Position numbers and translations under genes: made by a program. A stretch of DNA of 64,000 nucleotides. Source: Kappaphycus alvarezii. Lineage: Eukaryota; Rhodophyta; Florideophyceae; Gigartinales; Solieriaceae. Positions 32,240 to 43,207 of the stretch are shown here, in pieces (the first letter of the stretch is position 1; each line of letters starts with the position of its first letter). The stretch covers positions 62,001 through 126,000 of the forward strand of contig NADL03000120.1 in NCBI GenBank assembly GCA_002205965.3. Direction: 5' to 3'. The notes beneath the pieces are model-generated. The model searched no databases. It was not told the DNA's origin and saw only the letters and a program-made list of their open reading frames with translations.

Positions 32240-32960
32240 TTATTCATGATTGACTAGAGAAATAGACTCTCTTTTTCCTTCAGCGAGAAATAACAATATG
32301 TTCTTGCCGATATGCTCGATATTGGCCTTGCTGGTCACATTTCTCCCTATTACCCACTGTGAGTATCCATCCAAGACGAGGTGCTTAATTTCGATCGGGC
32401 AACCTTGATCAGATTTGGCGGTGAGCACAATAGAGCCAAGAATAAGACGTGGCATACTCTCATATGTTCTAGCCCCATATTTACAATGGGTATGCCCATT
32501 GAGTGACACATGGATCGGATCGAGTTGGGGGTTTGGGGTCAGTCCAATATGTTCACGTAGGAGATCGAGCTCAACAGAGCCAATTCCTACATACGGAGCA
32601 CCGTCATCGAGAAGAGGGCCAATAGTAATTGTTAATGAATTTGTACTAGCAGATGAGCATTTTAGGGTTTTCGAGCCTGATCCTAAGGATCCAGATAAAG
32701 TTGACATATTGAAGCGGACAACCCTTTTTTATTACTTGTCTCTTCTCTCATACTTTGAATCATTGTCAAATTTTTTCGAGTGTAAAAAGTTGGCGCTTGA
32801 ACCCTGTTGGTTTTCAAGCGACTTTTAGTGAGCCGGGAGTGATTCATCTGGACGATGATTGCGCTTCCAGTATCCATATTTTCCACAAAGATCACAAAGA
32901 TATTTCATTGATGGTGGTTGCGCTTTGTACCGGTTTCCTTCAAAGCTACCAGTACCAGAA
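32240..32960 (-). pseudogene. Element A Gag zinc knuckle and protease
   Basis: The 155-codon frame 32240-32707 contains LLDDGAPYVGIGS, the aspartic-protease box of this lineage in place of D-S/T-G-A. It ends with a hydrophobic core block (LVLDGYSQWVIGRNV) in the position of the second protease motif. Upstream, in other frames, YLCDLCGKYGYWKRNH resembles a zinc knuckle (C-x2-C-x4-..-x4-H). Inactive. Confidence 0.6.
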
Positions 32961-33422
32961 GAGATAGGTGATAATATTACAGTTTAATTAGTCTGATGCG
33001 AGGTTTTGGCACATTTTCTGATGACAGAAGACACCGATTGGCATATAATTGCTTTCAAAAACTCATCGTTTGATCATTTAAGCTCTAATCTGACAGTGTA
33101 GCAGCCTCCATTACTGAAACACGCTGGGAGTCATCAATAGCAGAATTAGACAGAAGCATAAGTGCTGCGATGCACTCAGGAACCTTAGTAGCTGACGAAG
33201 TGGAATGGAACTTCGCTACCTGAGCTGAAAAACGAGACTCAAAATTTCAATAATCTCTATACTTCCGCGGCGTGTATTCCAGAGCTATTTGGAGGCGCGG
33301 TACGCCTCACTAACAACGGAAAGGGCATTCTTTTGGTATATTTTACTAACTAGTAAATTGACAGCTCCTTCGGCAACCAACTCCGCTTCTGAAATTCCGT
33401 AGCAGAGGTCCTTGGCACGCTC

Positions 33423-33608
33423 TTATAGCTGTGACTTGAGAAAAACAGCCTGCAGAGCAGCTGGAATCTTGTTGCTGTTTGAAGCAAGCAGTGCATTGTG
33501 AATTGTCTGGCATAGCCTTACAGCGTCTCGATACTCTTCCTGGTCGCCATTTCCATCATTCCACGGAGGACTCTTGGCATCCCAGGAGAACTTAGGCCTG
33601 GAAGCCAA
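33423..33608 (-). pseudogene. Element A Gag N-terminus
   Basis: ATG 33608 lies 38 bases inside the 5' LTR and opens 61 codons (MASRPKFSWDAKSPPWND...), helical and mildly charged, ending at a stop. Its position identifies it as the start of Gag; I see no diagnostic motif. Confidence 0.5.
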
Positions 33609-33619
33609 GTTGGATTAGG

Positions 33620-33635
33620 GCGCTGGGCCAATAAG
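33620..33635 (-). promoter_or_regulatory. Element A primer-binding site, near match to initiator tRNA-Met anticodon arm
   Basis: The plus strand reads GCGCTGGGCCAATAAG. The eukaryotic initiator tRNA-Met anticodon arm reads GCTGGGCCCATAACC over this stretch, so all but two of the positions compared match. It lies 11 bases inside the 5' LTR. Element D has the exact version. Confidence 0.55.
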
Positions 33636-33646
33636 TAAGATTAGCT

Positions 33647-33905
33647 TGAGCAACTCCACGATGTGTTGTCGACGGTGTCGAATGGGTGGAGTGTCCGTGT
33701 TGCTTGAGAGTAGAACGTTGTAAAGTTTTGGTACCAAGACCGTGCCTCTACATTTCACAGACACTAGGGTATAAGTACAAAGTCATACTACATGAATGGA
33801 AGTAACATAGATTAAATATTCTTTAATCTTAATCAAAGATTCAAAATCAAAATAACCAAGCGGACGCATCCAAAAAGCCAACCATCAAACCTAAAAAGTT
33901 CCACA
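33647..33905 (-). repeat. 5' LTR of element A
   Basis: On the minus strand it begins TGTGGAACTTTTTAGG and ends GTTGCTCA. It pairs with 30158-30417. Confidence 0.8.
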
Positions 33906-34589
33906 AGAGCTCTCTGGGGGTAGAATTGGGCGCTGTACAAACGAAAATCTCATGCTGTTGGTCAGTATATAAACCTCGGTCTTGCCTCCGGTTCAGGGAT
34001 GTGGGGAAAAAAGAGAGGAAGAAAGGAACAATCGTCTACAACTCTCCCATCTCTACCTTCTTACTCCAGTGTACTAGCTCTAACCATCAGAAATTAGTTT
34101 GGGACAATAATTACCAGCGCTGTAGGATTTGATCCCTGGTGATGGGAGTCCGGCAATGGAGATAGGAGATCACATCCTAGGCTGGCAGTAAATGAATTGA
34201 AGGTCTGTGCAGGACTTACGTCATCAGAGCAGGCATATGCCTCCGTGGCATATGCGTATGTTCCACGGACCAATCATCGCGTGATATGGATGATGTGGGC
34301 GATACTCATCTGTCGTCGCCGAGCAGGGACGACTACGAGTGTGAAGTTTCAATACAATTTGAGTGTGAAGGTTCAATACGATCTGCTAGGAGTAGATCTA
34401 ATTAAGGCAGCCCGCTGTGTCGTTCGGACCCAGCGTACGCGTATTGAGCGGAAGCGAGACATACGCCCGGCTTGGCCAACTATTGCGCTCAGTTTCCTTT
34501 TAACTTTTCTATTTCTACCATTTCTATCCTTCTTGTTTCTTTCCTTTTCTTTGGACGCCCCGCGATTAAGTCCGCGAGATCTCACAACC
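33906..34589. other. No gene recognised
   Basis: Pyrimidine-rich around 34490-34560. The open plus-strand frame here (34197-34736) is mostly low-complexity and is contradicted by the minus-strand domain fragment that follows. Confidence 0.4.
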
Positions 34590-35010
34590 TTGCGCTGCGT
34601 GTCTAGGCATGAGGACTATTTTGGCTCTCTAGATGCTCTTCATTGTCCTCGTGGCCACATTTGCTGCCAATTCCGCGACGAACCCGTACGCCTCCGGGTG
34701 TCGTCCTCCCAGAACAGATATCGGGATTGGCACTAGCCTCTTCCTTCTCTCAGCAGAAAGTAGAGGATACTATTGGAAGGAGCAAGAAGATTGACGAACC
34801 TCACGTCGAAAAGGTCCGTTCCTCCGTTGCTACCCATTGCCTTGATATTCGGCCTTGTGCGGGAAGCCCCTTTCGCTGCTCGATGACAGGGTGACGGGCT
34901 GCTTTCTGTTGGTCTTGGGCGAGGACGACGACGACAGGCACCGAAACCGACGAGACGGCTTGACAATCATGTCGTCGGGTTCGGTGCGCGCCATACAGGT
35001 GGTGCATGAG
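34590..35010 (-). pseudogene. PD-(D/E)XK-like retroelement domain, frameshifted
   Basis: Reading down: TEPDDMIVKPSRRF (the R-x-x-D strand), then LFDVRFVNLLAPSN (counterpart of ALDVTIVSPLSAP), then in another frame LVPIPISVLGGRHPEAYGFV, AELAANVATRTMKS and RHAAQGC. The order matches the copies at 14437 and 23210-23600. Frameshifts show it is dead. Confidence 0.6.
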
Positions 35011-35860
35011 ATTATCCCCATAGCAGTCGAGGAACTCAGGGAATTTTGTTCGTGGGCACGGATGGGGGTGGTGTACTCTTAGTGCATGAAAAATTTATAC
35101 TGTTTGTGTTACAATTGACAGCAATGTTGGTCAGTACAGTACATTAGATGGGGTTAACGGAGTTGCAACTTGAAATTTTTTTTTGAAATGGAGGAGAGCA
35201 GCATATGTATGGTAACGGTATACATCGGAGGAGAATCCGGAGTGCATCAGAAACAGAAGTGCGGGAGACAACTATATTCCCATCATCGGCATACCAGGAA
35301 TTCAAGGGTGGGGTGAACCGTTCCTGGACGGACAGAAGAAGAGGGTAGAAGTCAGGTGCAAAGAGTTAGGGGCTAAGGAGATCACCCCGTTGCGTTGTAG
35401 TCTCGCTAGAGATTGTGGAGTCAACGAAGGAGATGTTAGAGATCCCTCCGTAGCAGTAGTGGACCCAGCGAGCGATGCAGGGGGCATGTTGAAGGACTTC
35501 ATCAAGAATGATTTAACGCGAGATGCGGTTGAAGGCGTTATGGTCGTCGATTTGCATAAGGACATGATGGAAAAATTCAAGACGGTCCGTGAGGCGTCGA
35601 GTTGCATGAACGATTATATCCGTTCCGTTCCTGACTCCGACCCAAAGCTGGTGAGGAAGGAGGTAAGATGAGAGCTGATGGGAGACCTTGTGTGCAAGGA
35701 AACAAGCAATCAGGCGACTGAGCAATGAGAGACGATGCTAGGGCTAACGCCTCCGTTGGGATTTCGGAGATCGGCTAGTCTGGCACCATAGAAGAAGGGC
35801 CGGCATGAATCGGGCAGGTCCCCATCATAGCACATGTCTACGAACTTCGTGAGCATGTAC
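35011..35860. other. Unassigned; possible decayed ORF
   Basis: The plus-strand frame 35390-35671 is mildly protein-like (GGMLKDFIKNDLTRDAVEGVMVVDL) but has no recognisable family and overlaps equally open minus-strand frames. I do not call a gene. Confidence 0.3.
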
Positions 35861-37500
35861 AAGCAGTCGCGCTGAGGGTGAAACCCACCCGCTGGTCGGA
35901 GTAGAGCCCGTAGGAACCCTGGGGAGAGGCTTCCTGCGCCTGGCGTTGTTGAGGAGTCGAGACTTTATATCACCCGAAGAATATCCTGAACGGAGAAGGT
36001 CAGACCAGAAGGGAGACGAAGACATGGGTGGGGAGTAACAGAGAAAGGGCTCGAAGGATGGAGAGATTGAAGGGCACGGAAGTTGTCTGCGGTTGGACGG
36101 ACGGAAGCAGCCGGCTGCAATAGGGCAGCAGTGGCCGGGGAAGGGCTACCGTCGTACAGGGAGCGCCGGCAGCGTTTCAGGGGACTACGAGGGGGCGGCA
36201 GAGGGTGACGGTCAGAGGGCGAATCGAGACAAAAAATGGAGAGGGCCTCATGGAAAAGGTCATCGAACAATCCATCTCCTGCCATACGGATACGTTCGGA
36301 GGGGCTTGAGTATGTTTCACGGCGACGTAGGCGGGCAATTGTAGGCTTGCAACGACAGGAGACGAGTTTTGTAATGGCAAGGAGCTCGAGGTGAGCACGA
36401 GATCATTGATTTCCGGAGGTTTCTGATATGAAAAGTTGAAGGGCACCATAATAAAGGTCATAAGCGGCAGCCTGTACAGGACGGGAAAATATTTGAAAAA
36501 ATGAGAGCAGGGAGGAAGGAGCGGGGGTCGGGGGCGGAGCCAAGGACGGCAGCCTCGATTGAAATACTATGATTGGAGTGGTAGACTCCATTATTCATCG
36601 TTCAGATTGATGAAATATTCAGAAACTGGAATATGCTCGAGCACCCCAAAGGAATTTGAGTGTGAAGAAGTGATGCGGGGAGAGGGTGGTGCAAGCCCGC
36701 TCACAGGGGCAAAAAGGGGGGATGGAAGGCGCGGACGAGGTTCCAACTGTCGGACGTCAAAGTTTGAGGATGGCGAATCTCAGCGTGAGGGGAACAGCGA
36801 AGCTTGAGGAACAATTGGAAAGAGGGGGGCAGGTGGTAATGCAGTTGCCAAGGAGAAATCAATCACCGCGGAGAGGCTGGAGAGAATGGCGGCATCGGTC
36901 TTGCGGAGGAACTGGGCGAAGGTAGGAGCTGAGATCCAAGTGCAGGAACCATCTTCGAGTCGAGAAATCTCGCCGCGAAGACCGGGCCAAAAGGACTGCA
37001 GTTCGTCGGTGGAGACGTCGGTGGCGTGGTCGACAGTTTCCGAGAATGAGAGATCAGGGAGGGGAAAGTTTGTCATGGCAGGAGATGGAATGTTCGATGA
37101 CCTTTTCCATGAGGCCCTCTCCATTTTTTGTCTCGATTCGCCCTCTGACCGTCACCCTCTGCCGCCCCCTCGTAGTCCCCTGAAACGCTGCTGGCGCTCC
37201 CTGTACGACGGTAGCCCTTCCCCCGGCCACTGCTGCCCTATTGCAGCCGGCTGCTTCCGTCCGTCCAACCGCAGACAACTTCCGTGCCCTTCAATCTCTC
37301 CATCCTTCGAGCCCTTTCTCTGTTACTCCCCACCCATGTCTTCGTCTCCCTTCTGGTCTGACCTTCTCCGTTCAGGATATTCTTCGGGTGATATAAAGTC
37401 TCGACTCCTCGACAACGCCAGGCGCAGGAAGCCTCTCCCCAGGATTCCTACGGGTTCTACTCCGACCGGCGGGTGAGTTTCACCCTCAGCGCGACTGCTT
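35861..37500. repeat. 425-bp inverted repeat flanking a 789-bp spacer
   Basis: 35861-36285 and 37075-37500 are reverse complements with about eight substitutions and one 1-base indel, or roughly 98% identity. The outer ends are AAGCAGTCGCGCTGAGGGTG and its complement; the inner ends are ATGGCAGGAGATGGA. Both arms encode the same peptide start (MAGDGMFDDLFHEALSIFCL; one arm has L for M) on opposite strands, running outward from the spacer. The 1-base indel breaks the frame in the left arm relative to the right. A transcript through it would fold into a long hairpin. Confidence 0.9.
37075..37476 (+). CDS. Uncharacterised Pro/Ser/Arg-rich ORF in the right arm of the inverted repeat
   Basis: ATG 37075 opens about 133 codons: an acidic/hydrophobic start (FDDLFHEALSIFCLDSPSD), a Pro/Arg region (PLPPPRSPLKR), then SPFWSDLLRSGYSSGDIKSRLL and a basic tail. 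The frame also runs open upstream. The left arm holds the mirror copy with a frameshift (minus strand, from 36285). The product is not recognised and may be a piece of a retroelement ORF. Confidence 0.3.
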   Translation: MAGDGMFDDLFHEALSIFCLDSPSDRHPLPPPRSPLKRCWRSLYDGSPSPGHCCPIAAGCFRPSNRRQLPCPSISPSFEPFLCYSPPMSSSPFWSDLLRSGYSSGDIKSRLLDNARRRKPLPRIPTGSTPTGG

Positions 37501-37634
37501 TTAGTCATTATATTCTGATGCCGCGCACAAAAAATTCAGCATTTTTATCCCTTGCTGCATTGTAAATATTAGTCTTAGGGTTATAATGTGTCGGAACATA
37601 TACAATGTGATCCTTCAGATGCATAGGGAGCCAG

Positions 37635-37800
37635 CACATATGGCTCAGTGGTTAACGCTTTCAACAGCTTCTGGGCGCAGTTAAAGTTGACGCTGGGGAC
37701 GCGGGTTCCATTCCCGCTGACTGCACTGAGATGGACATTTGTTACAGGCACTACTGTAATATTCTGTGGAAGCCCTAAAAACCTTGAAAAGCATCTTGTG
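37635..37800 (+). repeat. tRNA-derived SINE-like copy 1
   Basis: A pol III A-box-like TGGCTCAGTGGTTAA (37641-37655) and a B-box-like GCGGGTTCCATTCCCGC (37701-37717) lie 45 bases apart. They are followed by a non-tRNA tail (CACTGAGATGGACATTTGTT...TCTGTGGAAGCCCT) shared with the copy at 38477. The body does not fold into a full tRNA. Confidence 0.65.
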
Positions 37801-38410
37801 GTGGTGTGGAAGACGATTTTTAGTGCATTCAGTATCTACTGGGGATTTTGCGCGTCCTAACTATACGGCGAAGACCTATCCATCCATGTGCATCGGGGCT
37901 TGTGAGACTAAGGCTTGAGCGATGGATGACCAGGGGGTGCAACCCAGTCGCTGGTGGATACGGCGGCGGATAACACAAGGTGTCGAGTGACACTTGGACG
38001 CGATCCGCGGAACTAACTACTCAATGAACGCAATGGTACTATGGGAAGGTACGCCCAGGGAATCAAACGCTGAGGGTCCAAACTTGGAATTTCGGCGTGT
38101 ATGGTGCAGAAGATGGGTCAGTTGGGGTAACAGGTAGGAATCGGGCGAGGTTGCGTTCCAAAGTGGTAACCTTGTCGCGGGCCGCCACTTCAGCAGCGCC
38201 ACCTGGGATCTGGGTCGCCTTGGTGCGAACTGCGGCCCTGAATGTCGAGACGACTGGGGTAGTGAGAGAGAAGGATCTTTACTCATTAATTATCTTGAGG
38301 GAGGAACTTTATTGCCTCCATCAGTAAAACGGGTGTCCGCTGCAGGATCCGACTATATTGCTAGCTAAGAGCTAACGGGGTGGTCCTCGTCGGCCACGTA
38401 AGAGTGCCTC
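37801..38410. other. No gene seen
   Basis: Spacer between the SINE-like copies; no supported ORF. Confidence 0.4.
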
Positions 38411-38735
38411 TGAGCGAGTGGGGGTGTTGAAATATATATGTTGTAGTCCGCTCATTTGCACAAGAGAGCTAGCGCATGCGGCTCACTGGTTAACGATCTC
38501 AACAGGTTCTGGGCCCAGTTGACGTTGCCGCTGTTGTCGCGGGTTCCATTCCCGCTGAGTGCACTGAGATGGACATTTGTTACAGGCATTACTGTAATAT
38601 TCTGTGGAAGCCCTGAACTCCTCGACAATCATCTTGTGGAAATGACTCTGAGCGAGGGGGGTATTGAAAAATTCATGTTGTGGTCCGCTCAGATGCACAA
38701 GAGAGTCAGCGCATGTGGTTCAGAGCTTAACGTTT
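38411..38735 (+). repeat. tRNA-derived SINE-like copies 2 and 3, in tandem
   Basis: A 238-bp unit starting TGAGCGAG (38411) contains the A box (about 38477-38494), the B box (38539-38555) and the same tail as copy 1. It is followed at 38649 by a second unit that repeats TGAGCGAG..GGTATTGAA..CCGCTCA..TGCACAAGAGAG and is truncated just after the A box (about 38735). Confidence 0.65.
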
Positions 38736-39127
38736 TTTAACAGAATTAAGTAAAGGACTGCCAGTGAAAATTTTATAGGAACAGTCTAGCACTAGCGCAA
38801 TAGCGTCCGGCGATGTTCCAAGCCACTGGAGTTGGGATTAATTTACTAGAACAACGACTTTCAGTGCTGAAATTGCAATATTTACGAGTTTTCTTGTGTT
38901 ATAAAATTTACCAGCTTTATCATCATTAATAGTTCGTTGGTATGACCAACTGCCATTGAACTTCTGATCGCATTTCTCTGGGGCTCAAGTAGCCATTTTG
39001 AAAACAGTCGTGCAAATTTTCGATCAGAAAGAGAAAGCCCCCTAACTTTAGAGTCACAGTCAGCAATAATTCTTTCAATTATATCGTTCTCATTCCCAGA
39101 GAACAGAAGTTGGCTCTCTCGTAAAAT

Positions 39128-40170
39128 TTATTTGAGGTCTGCTACGCATAGGCATTCCAAAGATATCTTCAATCTTTTTCTCTCTGAATCAGTGAGCCTC
39201 TGCCGCCCCTCACCAACGGATATGACCTCCAGTTTATTTTCAGAACTTACTCTCCGAATATCTCTCTCTGTTCTCAGAGATTTGAATAACCTTCCCACTG
39301 TTGAAATAGCAACACAAGATCTAGGAAAAAACCGTGACTGACAGTCCTGATGTGACATGCGAGTTATCAAACTGCCCTCAACACCAAATGACGCCCGATT
39401 TATTTCATCGAAGTATGCAAGACGAAGACTCGTGGCATATACTTTCCGAGACGATGCAGAGGGGCTGGTATCACGTTCCATTTATCAAATGTAGGATATC
39501 GAATTGTAGACATCATCGTAACCCCGGTTTTGAGCAGAACTCCCTCGCACAGCATGTTAGCGTAAATAAAACGACAGTTTAGGTCTTTCAACGCACCAAG
39601 GGCGCACCGGGCTCAATGCAGGCAAAAGAACTTTACAAAAGAGATGATTTCTTAAAAAATTGCGTTTTTTACAGATGATGACGGTCCGGGACGCTATGTC
39701 TCCCTCTTGTTAGCACTTCGATAGAAATTTCGTACGGTTGCTACAAAGTCAATTGTTTTTGTAGCTTCCCCGTGCCTTGGATATATACAGGAATTGATAG
39801 TTTCTTCATAGCCATAGCCCCTGTCTAGCAGAACACAAACGATTTGAATCCAATAATCTCGAACCTTTTCAACTAATTTGCTTACGCGATAATCTAGTGA
39901 TTCATCCTCAAGCTTGACACTAAGCCATATTGTAGTGCGATCATCCGGTTTTATGGCATTTAATTTGACTCCATATGCCACCTTATCACCCTTGGCTGCC
40001 GGGAAACTGGTTTTAACACCCTTGGAGCACCCAGTATCCCTTCTATACAGATCGTCAATGACGACTTCAACGTCTGGCCTAATTACAATACTTGATGACT
40101 CCGTGATACGCGACTCAAGCGGCGCCAGGTATCAAGTTGTGACTCATACGGTAATGTCTGCTTACTGAAA
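39128..40170 (-). pseudogene. Unidentified decayed ORFs
   Basis: Minus-strand frames 39694-39981 (95 codons; LLDRGYGYEETINSC near the end) and 39128-39481 (117 codons; basic, RQRLTDSERKRLKISLECLC) look protein-like and may come from one gene, possibly a transposase remnant. There is no DDE signature I can point to. Confidence 0.25.
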
Positions 40171-41329
40171 AAATCAAATCTTGATGATGGGAACACTCGA
40201 GGGGCTCTCAGTATAGTTTTGACCTGCTGCTTTGACATAATTTTTGTTATGTCAAAGAAAGATAATTTCTCTCTCTTCTTAGAAATTAATTCGAAAAAAA
40301 TACCCTAGTATACAAGATTAAAGGACAAACATAAATTTATCGCGAAAAATCGATAAAATTCATACCTTTCTGGCTTCTTCTCCAAACCAAAGGCCCTATT
40401 AAGCTGACTTAAGAATCCGTGCTCATTCAGAAGATGCTCAATTGAGAACTATAACGAAGGTCCCCGAATCTAGAATGCCCATGTAATACTCTCTGTATGT
40501 ACCTAGCCGACTTTACCATACTTTCCAGTTGTTACAATGAAATATCATCGTGGTCAAAGTCTAGGATAATGTTTTTGTCCCCGTTTATGTAAGTACAAGG
40601 CCAAAACGTGTTCATACTGCTGTCTGCATCTGTGTCTTCACTCATTTACTAAATGTGGGCAATGCTTTCGGCATCTGTGCTTCCCGGAATTAAATAATTG
40701 CTTTCGTACTGAGGGAGTTCTGGTATGTAGTCGTCGTCTACCATTTTTCCCCATTTCCGATAACAGAGGCATTAATTTTTTGCTTGAGGTGCTATGAGCC
40801 GGCGTTGATGCCGGAGCAGGTGGGAGGACAGTGAAAGTGGGAATATGGTGCGGTGAGATTGGTAGAGATGGAGAAGTGCGGGTTGGGGTGGCAGTGGGGT
40901 GTCAAGCTGAATATTATTGGACTCAAGTTTGAACAAAGAGTGTGATTTCTGTTTACGCATTATATGGGATTTCGCGAAAATATCTGAGAACTCCAAGCAA
41001 TACAGGTTCTACAGTACCAAACCATTTACGTATTACATTTGATAATTAATGATGGTTATGTCGTTTATGCTGTGATGCTTGTACAAGAAATGAGATAGGA
41101 GCTCTCAGGAGAGCTATACCATTTATTAAAATAGAATATAAGCTTAATTACGATGAGAAATCATCATCTTCTACACATCTAATCATCAATATACCACAAT
41201 AGCTGTTACTCTGTCTCAAGGACCACTTTGTCAAGCAGCCTCTACCAGGAGGCCGTAATTGGCATCGCTCGCAGCATTTCGCAAGCCCGCCACTGCGATC
41301 GTATCTATCATAATAACATAGTCCTCGTC
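40171..41329. other. No gene recognised
   Basis: AT-rich, with a G-rich, purine-skewed patch at 40790-40920 similar in composition to 41330-41760. Confidence 0.4.
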
Positions 41330-41960
41330 AGGACCAGTCGTGAGCGGCAGAAAGCGTTTTACGGTGTGGTATGAACACGGATGAGGGGAAAAGTTGCGGC
41401 GGGATGAGGATCGGGGTGGAGATGGCGTGAGAATTGGGGTGGCGGTGTGGTGAGGTGATGTTTTGAGCTGGTTGTGTGATGAGTGCTACAGTAGAGATAA
41501 AGTGAGGTTTTTGGTGTTGTTTCAATGAGAGTTTGGGTCAATATGAGGGTTTTGGTGGGTGTGGCCTGAGGGTTTAAGTGCCAATGGGGTTTTTGTTGCA
41601 CTGAAGATGGTGAAATGGTTTTCGTGTTGTTGCAGTAAGTATTGCGGTGAGGATGAGGTGAGGGTTGGGCTGGTAGTGAAGTGAAGTTTGAAGTTTTATT
41701 AGGAAGCTGGTTAGGGTGATGGTTGGAGCAAAAATCGGGTAGTATATGGAGAGTGGTTGGGCGGAAATGAATGTTGTCTTAAGGTAACGTTAGTGTGAGG
41801 GATGGGATAGCGATATGTTAAAGGTTTTGTTACCAATGGGATCAGGGTAGAAGTGATAGTGTTAGAGTGAAGGGTTACATGGTGTCAAAGCAAAAGTCGG
41901 ATTGTAGACAGGGCGAGGGTTTGGTTGGCGATCAGATGAGTGTCGAGGTGCCCGAGACAT
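41330..41960 (+). repeat. G+T-rich strand-asymmetric low-complexity tract
   Basis: For about 600 bp the plus strand is very poor in C and dominated by G and T, with irregular GGTG, GGGTTTTGG and GTGAGG units. No fixed period was found. The complementary strand translates to Pro/Thr/His-rich low-complexity frames, which are a by-product. Confidence 0.6.
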
Positions 41961-42582
41961 GACGACGGCGATGGGGTTGGGATGTCCTCTGGCGAAATGT
42001 TCTCCACCTCAATCTCCAAAGTAGAGGGTTACCATAGTAGAGGCTTCTCAGAGTACGGTAGATTCCGAAAAAATTCTTAGATTAGCCAAGAGGAGATTCT
42101 TGCACTTTTGCAAGACCCAAAATATGATTCCAAAAAGTATGGTAGGCATAGATACAAGTGGTTCACATTCAATAGCTGATATGTATAAAAAATGCATATG
42201 TAATCACGAAGGCTCCTCTTTGGTAGAGATATTTTTCTTCGAAAAATCGAAGATAACATTTCTAAGCTACGTAAAGACCTTTATCTGTGGAATATCGCTT
42301 ATTATACGCACGTGGGTTACAGGTAAACCAGGTAGCCGTTTTAGAATATTTTTATAAAAAATTATTGGATCGACCTGAAATGTGCCTTGTTTGGGGAATA
42401 AATCCTTTGGGTCAAGTTTGGGGTGTGTTATTTTTCGAAATACTTTAAAAACTAGGGGATGTCTTATTAGCTTTTCGCGCACTGTACTCTACTGTACATG
42501 CTTGCTAAATTTTCGGGAAAAAAGTGCAGTGGAATACCTCACTGTAAATTCACATATAAATTCCATCATACTGTACTGTAGC
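41961..42582. other. No gene recognised; possible decayed minus-strand ORF
   Basis: The minus frame 42267-42482 (RHPLVFKVFRKITHPKLDPKDLF...) is protein-like but short and unplaced. I see nothing else. Confidence 0.3.
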
Positions 42583-43139
42583 TGTAGTTTCGCCCCGCTG
42601 TTGAGCGGGGGGGCGCGAATGTGCGTCCCTTTAAGCGCTTCTCTGGCGCCTTAGTTGAGGAGGACACTTACGGTGTTCCCGCGGGTATTTTCGGTCAGCT
42701 TACTGCTGAGGGTGAGGAGCGTGGTTCGGGTGTTTGATGTTGTTTGATAATATTGTTGGTGATGGTGTGCGGGATGCAACACCATCACTCTCTTTATACT
42801 GTAGATTACCCTGCCTGAGGTGCCCAGGTTAGGAGTATACTGTAGACTAGCTGACACTATACTGTAGACTAGCTGACAAAATACAGTACAGTTGCATAGC
42901 CTAACTGACAGTATAAAGCACAGTAAATTAATCTAAAATATATCAATTCTATTTATCATACGTAATGAATTGGAACTACTGTCGGTTGGCATTGTCCGGC
43001 TGACAAAAAAATCTTCTAATTCTAACAGTAGCAGTACACCGGATTCGTTAATTTACAGTGCAGAACTGTACATTGTACAGTTCTGTGCATCACAAACCCA
43101 AGGAAGACGTAATTCTCATCCATTAACGTAGCACGAATG
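42583..43139 (-). repeat. 3' LTR candidate of element B
   Basis: Starts TGTAGTTTCGCCCC on the plus strand and includes a CCCCGCT-GTTG-AGCGGGG hairpin near that end. GTCCGGCTGACAAAAA..ATCTTCTAATTCTAA appears inside it and again just outside at 43140-43172. Confidence 0.8.
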
Positions 43140-43207
43140 TCCGGCTGACAAAAACATCTTCTAATTCTAAAATTACCACCCTCTTTGTTCGTTTGAACCA
43201 AACGAAT

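Larger units (their letters stand above)
30158..33905 (-). mobile_element. Element A: compact degenerate copia-like LTR retrotransposon
   Basis: Bounded by direct repeats 30158-30417 and 33647-33905 (about 260 bp, roughly 90% identical), which read TG..CA on the minus strand in the right copy. Between them, in minus-strand order, are Gag, zinc-knuckle-like, protease, integrase, reverse transcriptase and RNase H pieces: the copia order, integrase before RT. A purine tract (AAAAGGGGAG) abuts the 3' LTR, and a primer-binding-site-like sequence lies just inside the 5' LTR. At 3.75 kb it is short, and every coding part is broken. No target duplication was recognised. Confidence 0.8.

Noticed and set aside
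34197-34736. A 179-codon plus-strand ORF
   Set aside because: It is antisense to a recognisable retroelement domain fragment and contains a pyrimidine-run artefact (Phe/Leu-rich stretch).
37641-37717. A tRNA gene
   Set aside because: A- and B-box-like sequences are present, but the body does not form a full cloverleaf and the element has a repeated non-tRNA tail. Called SINE-like instead.
41328-41601. Pro/His/Thr-rich minus-strand ORFs
   Set aside because: They are the complement of a G+T-rich low-complexity tract and have no conserved feature.
42593-42612. A Rho-independent terminator
   Set aside because: The GC hairpin lacks a T-run on either side and lies within a eukaryotic LTR candidate.
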